Shown here piece by piece: positions 6,858 through 11,720 of a stretch of 11,720 nucleotides of DNA (within the stretch, counting starts at the first letter, position 1; each line of letters opens with the position of its first letter). Below the pieces are notes generated by a model. It was given only the letters and a program-made list of their open reading frames with translations, had not been told where the DNA came from and ran no database searches. Position numbers and translations under genes: made by a program. This stretch comes from Pseudomonadota bacterium (GTDB lineage Bacteria > Desulfobacterota > JADFVX01). The stretch is from the NCBI GenBank assembly GCA_015222555.1, contig JADFVM010000161.1, positions 1-11,720 on the forward strand, in the 5' to 3' direction.

Positions 6858-7994
6858 ATGAATGGCGGGAAGTCTGGAACGGTCTGTTTTGACTCATCCA
6901 TTCTACGTCGTTTTACTTTTTCCACAGGCAGGGTGCATCTGTCGCTCTCCTTTGCATCTGCAGTCTCATTTCTTCTTATTATCTCTCTCCCCTTGTTTAC
7001 CGGCTGCGGTAAAAAAGGCCCACCTCTTCCCAAAAACCTCGTCATACCCGAGGGAGTGAAAAGTTTTTCCATAGAAGGTCGGGTAGAGGGGCTTCTTATC
7101 TCATGGCAAAATCCCGAAAAAAACAGTGATGGCACAATCCTGACTGACCTTGCAGGATATAAACTCCATAAAAGGGAAGACTCAGAAAATTGTAAACGTT
7201 GTCCTTCTGATTTTCCTATTTATATGGATGTCGATTTGGCATCTGCAGCCGATATTACCATTGAAGGTGGAAGAACCTATCTCCTTGACTGGGATGTAAA
7301 GGCGGATGTTGATTATCAGTATAAGGTCGCTCCCTATAACAGGGGCGGGTATTTCGGCCTTTTTTCAGAAACGAAGAATGGCAGGTGGCGCAAACCGCTT
7401 TCCGGGATTAAGGATTTGAAAGCCGAAGCCGGTGACCGGACAGTGAAGCTTACCTGGCAGGCTTTTGATGTTAAAGAGGATGATGGTTTTGTCGGATACA
7501 GAGTATACAGAAGAGATGCTTCAGGAAGTTATGGCAGAGTCCCTGTTTCAGCGTCTCCCCTTAAAGAGACACGTTATACAGATATCGGTCTTGAAAATGA
7601 CAGCCAGTATTATTACATAGTTAAATCCTTGTCCCAGGCCGGTGATACCCTTATAGAAAGTGAACCCTCTGAGGAAGTGCCTACCATTCCCAGGGACATG
7701 TCCTCTACGGACATACCTCAAAACGTAAATGCTGAAATAACAGATAAAGAGATTTCCCTTTCGTGGGACAAAGTGGGTGAAGGGGAAGGAGCCGGTTATA
7801 ACATCTTTAGAAAAGTGAATGGTGATCTTGCCATGGTGAAACTAAACAAAACTCCCTTGAGAGATAACCATTATCTGGATGCCGATATTAGGCCGGGAAA
7901 GAGGTATGTTTATACAATTACATCAGTTGATCCCTCAGCCAGGCATATTGAAAGTGCACCCTCGGCAGAGGTGATAATCAGAGTGCCGGAGTAA
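6858..7994 (+). CDS. Outer-membrane-type lipoprotein with LptM/LppL-like motif and three FN3-like domains
   Basis: Function unknown. A long signal sequence with a hydrophobic core ends in the lipobox LFTGC, giving lipidated C50, followed at once by GKKGPPLP. CGxKGPLxxP after the lipidated cysteine is the hallmark of the tiny LptM (YifL)/LppL lipoproteins, whose gene lies next to lysA in gammaproteobacteria; this gene is also directly upstream of lysA. Unlike those short proteins it continues for over 300 residues as three fibronectin-III-like units (about 62-178, 181-278, 286-378), recognised by repeated LSW/LTW strands, GYxVYRR or GYNIFRK strands and YxYxV/I strands. The first unit holds a C-x-x-C pair (C112, C115). 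ATG 6858 is 3 bases after argH, with AGGTG (6845-6849) upstream; a GTG at 6933 would give a more normal 25-residue signal peptide. Location: periplasmic face, probably outer membrane (no Asp at +2). Confidence 0.85.
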   Translation: MNGGKSGTVCFDSSILRRFTFSTGRVHLSLSFASAVSFLLIISLPLFTGCGKKGPPLPKNLVIPEGVKSFSIEGRVEGLLISWQNPEKNSDGTILTDLAGYKLHKREDSENCKRCPSDFPIYMDVDLASAADITIEGGRTYLLDWDVKADVDYQYKVAPYNRGGYFGLFSETKNGRWRKPLSGIKDLKAEAGDRTVKLTWQAFDVKEDDGFVGYRVYRRDASGSYGRVPVSASPLKETRYTDIGLENDSQYYYIVKSLSQAGDTLIESEPSEEVPTIPRDMSSTDIPQNVNAEITDKEISLSWDKVGEGEGAGYNIFRKVNGDLAMVKLNKTPLRDNHYLDADIRPGKRYVYTITSVDPSARHIESAPSAEVIIRVPE

Positions 7995-8014
7995 AGAATT
8001 GGGTTAGGAATAAT

Positions 8015-8043
8015 TTGACTATAGGTAAGTATTATAATATATT
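8015..8043 (+). promoter_or_regulatory. Probable sigma70 promoter of lysA
   Basis: TTGACT (8015-8020) and TATATT (8038-8043) are each five of six matches to consensus and are separated by the optimal 17 bases. Transcription would begin near 8050, leaving a leader of about 95 bases. A TATAAT at 8033-8038 is only 12 bases from the -35 and so less likely to be the -10 used with it. Confidence 0.5.
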
Positions 8044-8093
8044 TCGCTACATTAAATGGTTACTGCCTGTCTTGATCTTATAGCGAATTTTTT
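8043..8093 (+). terminator. Weak inverted repeat followed by T-run (possible terminator of the upstream transcript)
   Basis: TTCGCTA (8043-8049) and TAGCGAA (8081-8087) are exact reverse complements separated by 31 bases and followed by six T residues (8088-8093). The stem is short and the loop long, so termination would be inefficient. The left arm coincides with the end of the proposed lysA promoter, so it would be transcribed only in RNA coming from upstream (argGH-lipoprotein read-through), which fits a terminator or an operator better than a lysA attenuator. Confidence 0.3.
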
Positions 8094-8143
8094 ATTGTTA
8101 AGGCCCTATGTAACTAATCTTAACTAGATAATCAGGAGGGAAA

Positions 8144-9397
8144 GTGCACCATTTCAGTTATAAAGAGGACGACCTTTATTGCGAAGACGTGGAGGTCAAA
8201 AAAATCTCAGATGAAGTTGGAACACCATTTTTTCTATACAGTCACGCGACTTTGATACGACATTTTGAAGCCTTTGATCACGCCTTTGCAGAGGTGCCAC
8301 ATATTGTTTCATATTCTGTTAAAGCAAATTCCAACCTGGCCGTATTAAGGCTTTTTTCCCAATTGGGCGGAGGGGCGGATATTGTTTCCGGTGGTGAGCT
8401 ATTCAGGGCCATAAAAGCCGGTGTTGATCCTGGAAAAATTGTTTATTCAGGTGTGGGTAAGCGGGAAGATGAAATGGAATATGCCCTGAAAGAGGATATC
8501 CTCATGTTTAATGTGGAGTCACATCAAGAGCTGGAGCGCCTTAACTGTGTCGCCGGTAAAATGGGAAAGAAAGCCAGGGTTGCCTTAAGAGTCAATCCTG
8601 ACGTTGACCCCAAGACCCACCCGTATATTTCCACCGGCTTGAAGCAGAACAAGTTCGGCATTCCCGTCAGAGAGGCCCTTAATGAATATCACTTTGCGGC
8701 ATCACTGGAAAACATCCAGATAGTGGGTGTTGATTGTCATATCGGTTCACAGCTGACCCAGGTCCAGCCTTTCATAGACGCTTTAAAAAAAGTAAAAGCG
8801 CTCATTTTAGAGCTGAGAGAGGAAGGTATTGATATAAAATATCTTGATCTGGGCGGTGGTCTCGGCATAACCTATGACGAAGAGGCGCCTCCCCATCCCA
8901 CAGAATACGGTAAGGCGATTATAGAAGAAGCCAAAGAACTTGATCTTACGCTTGTCTTTGAGCCCGGAAGAGTCATAGTTGGCAATGCCGGAATACTTGT
9001 ATCCAAAGTCCTCTATACAAAAAGGGGGGAGGAGAAAAATTTCATCATTGCTGATGCCGCCATGAATGACCTTGCCAGACCCTCTTTGTATGGCTCGTAC
9101 CAGAAGGTCGTGCCTGTAAGAAAAAATAAGGAACCTATGATTGTGTCCGATGTGGTGGGGCCTATTTGTGAGTCGGGGGACTTTTTAGCAAAAGACCGTG
9201 AACTGCCACCTTTCAAACAGGGTGACCTTTTAGCAGTTATGAGCGCCGGCGCATACGGGTTTACCATGTCATCGAATTACAACTCACGGGTAAGGGCTGC
9301 CGAGGTGATGGTTAAGGGTGACAGCTTTGAAGTCATCAGGGATAGAGAGACCTTTAAAGACCTTGTTAACGGGGAGAGGATTCCTGATTTTTTATAG
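8144..9397 (+). CDS. lysA: Diaminopimelate decarboxylase
   Basis: PLP-dependent decarboxylase converting meso-diaminopimelate to L-lysine, the last step of lysine synthesis, in the cytoplasm. The 417-aa protein is full length for the alanine-racemase-like fold III family. VSYSVKANSN carries the Schiff-base lysine K60; HIGSQ, the GGGLG loop, EPGR (phosphate binding), CESGD with the catalytic cysteine of the partner subunit, and GAYGFTMSSNYNSR near the C terminus are all present. The start is GTG with AGGAGG (8134-8139) four bases upstream, and the N terminus MHHFSYKEDDLYCED is typical for the family. It follows the lipoprotein gene with a 149-base spacer holding its own likely promoter. dapA/dapB, which often follow lysA in related genomes, are absent here. 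Confidence 0.97.
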   Translation: MHHFSYKEDDLYCEDVEVKKISDEVGTPFFLYSHATLIRHFEAFDHAFAEVPHIVSYSVKANSNLAVLRLFSQLGGGADIVSGGELFRAIKAGVDPGKIVYSGVGKREDEMEYALKEDILMFNVESHQELERLNCVAGKMGKKARVALRVNPDVDPKTHPYISTGLKQNKFGIPVREALNEYHFAASLENIQIVGVDCHIGSQLTQVQPFIDALKKVKALILELREEGIDIKYLDLGGGLGITYDEEAPPHPTEYGKAIIEEAKELDLTLVFEPGRVIVGNAGILVSKVLYTKRGEEKNFIIADAAMNDLARPSLYGSYQKVVPVRKNKEPMIVSDVVGPICESGDFLAKDRELPPFKQGDLLAVMSAGAYGFTMSSNYNSRVRAAEVMVKGDSFEVIRDRETFKDLVNGERIPDFL

Positions 9398-9398
9398 C

Positions 9399-9454
9399 TT
9401 TTTTCTCGACAGAGATTTCTTTCGAAGACAGTATGAGAAAATGTCGAGGGGAAA
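9399..9454. repeat. Inverted repeat between lysA and the pilin gene
   Basis: CTCGACA (9405-9411) and TGTCGAG (9442-9448) pair perfectly. As RNA the stem extends outward through three U-G pairs and three U-A pairs to 9399/9454, about 13 bp around a 30-base loop. There is no trailing T-run on the + strand, so it is not a standard terminator. It could be a leader structure or a protein-binding site ahead of the pilin gene. Confidence 0.35.
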
Positions 9455-9482
9455 CTATTAACAATTGTCGGGTAACATAACG

Positions 9483-9893
9483 ATGGCGATGCACTTAAAT
9501 ACAAAAAACAGTAAGGGTTTTACTCTTATAGAGCTGCTCATTGTTGTTGGCATTATAGCAATTCTTGCTGCCATTGCTATCCCTACCTACATGAAATATG
9601 TGGATCGAGCCAAGCTAATTTCTTCTGTGGCGACTATGGATGTCATTAAACATGATTTGGAACTCTACAATAATGATAATGGGCGCTACCCCGGCATAAT
9701 AAATTTCCCTGCATTTACAGACGGTAGCGGCAACCTGGTTCTTCTGTCGGCAAGTGTTTCTGCTGTTAACGAAAAAATAAATGCCTGGAATAGTTATAAC
9801 CTGCTGGCGGGCAATTCATATGAACTTATCGCAGAAGCTAAAGATAGTAGTAATACAGTAATTACACTGACACCAAACAGTATAAGCTATTAG
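9483..9893 (+). CDS. Type IV pilin-like prepilin
   Basis: Major or minor pilin/pseudopilin subunit, processed by prepilin peptidase and assembled into a type IV pilus or type II secretion pseudopilus. From ATG 9483 (136 aa) a 12-residue basic leader ends in KG, followed by the classical FTLIELLIVVGIIAILAAIAIP segment shown in part: F(+1), E(+5) and a hydrophobic helix. The alpha-1 helix continues with YMKYVDRAKL. The globular part (NNDNGRYP and after) is short, rich in Ser/Asn and contains no cysteine, so it lacks the disulfide loop of many major pilins. Alternative starts are ATG 9489 and TTG 9465; none has a strong Shine-Dalgarno sequence. The stop is 7 bases before the next gene, so the two are probably cotranscribed. 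No other pilus assembly gene is in view. Confidence 0.88.
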   Translation: MAMHLNTKNSKGFTLIELLIVVGIIAILAAIAIPTYMKYVDRAKLISSVATMDVIKHDLELYNNDNGRYPGIINFPAFTDGSGNLVLLSASVSAVNEKINAWNSYNLLAGNSYELIAEAKDSSNTVITLTPNSISY

Positions 9894-9900
9894 GTATATT

Positions 9901-10494
9901 ATGGCAAAGTATAGAAGAAAAAATTATCTTATTAACAAAAAAGTTCAAATTAAATATGCGCTTCTCACCATTTTACTTCTCACTTCTTATTCAGCTATCC
10001 TTCTTGCCGCCATTTTTGCACCTTATTTTATGGCCCTTTATTCAGACATTCCCCTACAGGAACAGGCCGCTGCGGCAGATGTAATACTATTGCTTCATGG
10101 CAATCTCTGGGTTGGAATTGTAGCAATTATCATTTTATGTGGAATATATACCCTCTTCATTACCCATAAGATAGCAGGACCTACTTTTCTTTTTACCAGA
10201 TTGGCCAGGGATGTAAGGAGTGGAGATTTCAGCAGGAGGATTCGTCTTAGAAAAGGTGATGATTTTCATGATGTGGCTGATGACTTTAACTCCATGGTTG
10301 ATGCCATTGAGGCGTCATTGGTGAACATTGACAAAGATTATAAAAAACTTCTTTCATTCGCTTCAGAACTGGAAACACAGCTGAAGTCAAAAGATGTGTC
10401 TCAGCAAACACTGGAAAATCTCGCCAGAGACAAAGGGGTGGATAAGGAAAACATGATGAAATTTCTGGATAAATACACATTCAGTAAAAGGTAA
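9901..10494 (+). CDS. Two-TM HAMP-domain membrane protein without output domain
   Basis: Function unknown, probably a signalling or regulatory membrane protein. The basic N terminus (MAKYRRKNYLINKK) precedes TM1 (about residues 20-43), a short periplasmic loop (44-67) and TM2 (about 68-88). A HAMP-like segment follows (about 89-140), starting HKIAGP and containing LARDVRSGDFSRRI and the FNSMVDAI helix, the usual pattern for a helix-connector-helix HAMP unit. Residues 141-197 are charged and probably coiled-coil (ELETQLKSKD), with no kinase, methyl-accepting, GGDEF or other effector domain; the protein simply ends. The periplasmic loop is too short for a folded sensor domain. It sits 7 bases after the pilin stop, suggesting one transcript and a role linked to the pilus or surface module. 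Confidence 0.8.
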   Translation: MAKYRRKNYLINKKVQIKYALLTILLLTSYSAILLAAIFAPYFMALYSDIPLQEQAAAADVILLLHGNLWVGIVAIIILCGIYTLFITHKIAGPTFLFTRLARDVRSGDFSRRIRLRKGDDFHDVADDFNSMVDAIEASLVNIDKDYKKLLSFASELETQLKSKDVSQQTLENLARDKGVDKENMMKFLDKYTFSKR

Positions 10495-10644
10495 ATTTTT
10501 TAGCCCACCTCAGCTGTCTTACTTTTTTTACACATTGATTACAAGACTGACATCAATAGACAGTGATGATCATAGTCTTATTTACACGTTTCCATTCCTT
10601 GACTAATAAGTTAAGAACTAATTAATGTATATAATTATATTATC
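10495..10644 (+). promoter_or_regulatory. AT-rich spacer with nested inverted repeat and possible promoter before the propeptide lipoprotein
   Basis: AAGACT (10543-10548) and AGTCTT (10574-10579) enclose CATCA (10551-10555) and TGATG (10564-10568), a possible hairpin or protein site. A TTGACT (10599-10604) and a perfect TATAAT (10630-10635) are present, but 25 bases apart, too far to act together as one sigma70 promoter. TATAAT ends 9 bases before the ATG at 10645, and no Shine-Dalgarno is seen, so a near-leaderless transcript is possible. Nothing else is recognised here. Confidence 0.3.
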
Positions 10645-11043
10645 ATGAAACTCCTTCTATCATCATTCTTGTTGTTTTTGTTGTTGGCATGCAACACTTC
10701 CGGTAATGACAACGTAAAAGCTGATGCTGCTGCGCCTATATTGTCTGATGGTCAAGGTGAAATGTCAGGTGGTAAGGAGTCCCCCCCTTCCTATGTCCCG
10801 GGGGAGGTGCTAGTCAACTTTAGGGAAGGAACATCACAAGTGCGTATCAATGCTATTCTTAAAGAATTAGGCATGCTAAGCAAGGAATCTCTTGGGAAAG
10901 GGGACATGTGGCTTCTTAAAGGGGCTAATAATATGCCAGTTGAAGAAATGGTGGAAAAGTTGAAAAGATACGAAGAGGTCGAGCATGCATCACCTAACAG
11001 GCGGAGGTTTAAGTTCAGACCAAGGGTAGACGGGAAGGACTAG
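10645..11043 (+). CDS. Small lipoprotein consisting of a free-standing subtilase-type propeptide
   Basis: The 132-aa protein begins with a short lipoprotein signal peptide ending LLLAC (lipidated C16; Asn at +2, so outer-membrane sorting is expected by the E. coli rule). A low-complexity Ser/Gly/Asp/Ala linker (17-49) leads into one small domain (about 50-121): YVPGEVLVNF, a helix with INAILKELG, a K/L/G strand region, VEEMVEKLKRYEEVEHASPN. This is the pattern of the N-terminal propeptide of secreted S8 proteases (inhibitor I9 / fervidolysin-type prodomain), and the neighbouring protease carries the same pattern (YVPGEVLISL ... VQDVSPN). No catalytic domain follows; TAG is in frame. In characterised systems isolated propeptides inhibit or help fold their subtilase, so a tethered inhibitor or chaperone is a reasonable inference. 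No Shine-Dalgarno is visible before the ATG. Confidence 0.8.
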   Translation: MKLLLSSFLLFLLLACNTSGNDNVKADAAAPILSDGQGEMSGGKESPPSYVPGEVLVNFREGTSQVRINAILKELGMLSKESLGKGDMWLLKGANNMPVEEMVEKLKRYEEVEHASPNRRRFKFRPRVDGKD

Positions 11044-11083
11044 TTCTGGTTCGCCTAAGACTTAATGGAAGGGGAAATATTTT

Positions 11084-11720
11084 ATGAAAGATAATCTAAA
11101 TAAAGCCGTCAAATTGTGGCCTGTTTTTCTAGTTATCATCTTTCTGTTGTCTATAGGGGGATCGTCTTCTGCATTCATGAAGCCATCTGAAGGCAGGAAA
11201 ATGCCTCAATATGTGCCTGGAGAAGTGTTGATTTCCTTAAAACCGAGGCTGACAAGAACTGCCATCTCCAATACAAATAGAGCGCTTGCACGAAAGGAAT
11301 CCTTCCTTGGCAAATCTCCAAAAGGGTCTGACTTTTACAAGGTCAAATTAAAAGAGGGTTTAAAGGTTGCCGAAGCGATGGAATCATACCAGGCAGACCC
11401 GGCAGTTCAAGATGTCTCTCCCAACTATTATAGATATCCCATGTTGGATCCCACCGATACCTATTTTCAGAGCATTCCCAACCTTATGTGGGGAATGCAC
11501 GATACGGGGCAGGACCTGAGCGCTTCTTCATTTCTCAGCTATGCAAACAATGCCGGAAATACCACTGCCGATAATGATGTAGATGCGCCGGAAGCGTGGG
11601 ATCTTGCGATAGGCAATGCCACTGTCGTCGTAGCTGTTATCGATACCGGAGTCGATTACACCCATCCTGACCTGGTTAATGCCATGTGGGATGCCAGCGC
11701 CGCTACATTCGGGGGATTAA
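11084..11720 (+). CDS. Secreted S8 (subtilisin-like) serine protease, 3' end outside the window
   Basis: The frame is open to the window edge (212 codons). GGAAGGGG (11067-11074) lies 9 bases before ATG 11084. A signal peptide (basic start, hydrophobic core about 11-26, likely cut after SSSA30) is followed by an I9/fervidolysin-type propeptide (about 43-118; YVPGEVLISL to VQDVSPNYYRYP). Then comes a subtilase N-terminal lead-in, LMWGMHDTGQD, and the DVDAPEAWDLAIGNATVV stretch. The catalytic aspartate motif VVAVIDTGVDYTHPDL gives D187. The histidine (HGTH) and serine (GTSMA) motifs would lie beyond the end, so activity cannot be confirmed here. Neighbouring genes suggest an exported, possibly surface-associated protease controlled by its own propeptide and perhaps by the propeptide lipoprotein 40 bases upstream. 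Confidence 0.92.
   Translation, partial: MKDNLNKAVKLWPVFLVIIFLLSIGGSSSAFMKPSEGRKMPQYVPGEVLISLKPRLTRTAISNTNRALARKESFLGKSPKGSDFYKVKLKEGLKVAEAMESYQADPAVQDVSPNYYRYPMLDPTDTYFQSIPNLMWGMHDTGQDLSASSFLSYANNAGNTTADNDVDAPEAWDLAIGNATVVVAVIDTGVDYTHPDLVNAMWDASAATFGGL

Noticed and set aside
8015..8038. TTGACT paired with TATAAT as the lysA promoter
   Set aside because: The spacing is only 12 bases; TATATT at 17 bases fits better.
7995..8143. Lysine riboswitch ahead of lysA
   Set aside because: The spacer is 149 bases, below the usual aptamer plus expression platform, and no multi-stem core pattern was seen.
1..11720. CRISPR array, tRNA, rRNA or insertion sequence
   Set aside because: No regularly spaced direct repeats, tRNA-like cloverleaf, rRNA segment or transposase frame was seen in the window.

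Overview
The window looks like a chromosomal segment of a Gram-negative bacterium, probably of the Desulfobacterota / deltaproteobacterial (Geobacter-Desulfuromonas-like) lineage. The reasons are the gene order hslU-argB-argD-argF-argG-argH-lipoprotein-lysA, which I recall from Geobacter relatives but could not check, the lipoproteins and type IV pilin-like protein, and moderate GC with AT-rich spacers. All recognisable genes are on the + strand.

Region 1 (1-705) is the C-terminal half of HslU, the ATPase of the HslUV protease; its 5' end lies outside the window. Region 2 (706-6854) is an arginine biosynthesis cluster. argB, argD and argF are tightly packed with overlapping or adjacent ends behind a good sigma70-type promoter. 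A 424-base gene-free stretch with several strong inverted repeats follows, then argG and argH, again tightly packed. Together they encode N-acetylglutamate kinase, acetylornithine aminotransferase, ornithine carbamoyltransferase, argininosuccinate synthase and argininosuccinate lyase. argC and argJ/argA are not in the window.

Region 3 (6858-9397) holds a lipoprotein and lysA. The lipoprotein combines an LptM/LppL-like CGxKGP motif at its lipidated N terminus with three fibronectin-III-like domains. lysA (diaminopimelate decarboxylase) has its own probable promoter and a strong Shine-Dalgarno sequence.

Region 4 (9398-11720) leaves amino-acid metabolism. It encodes a type IV pilin-like prepilin, a two-TM HAMP-domain protein with no recognisable output domain, a small lipoprotein that is essentially a free-standing subtilase-type propeptide, and the start of a secreted S8 (subtilisin-like) protease with a related propeptide of its own. 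This cell-surface/secretion module is the least ordinary part of the window. The pair of propeptide lipoprotein and protease suggests a membrane-tethered inhibitor or folding helper for the adjacent protease; that role is inference.
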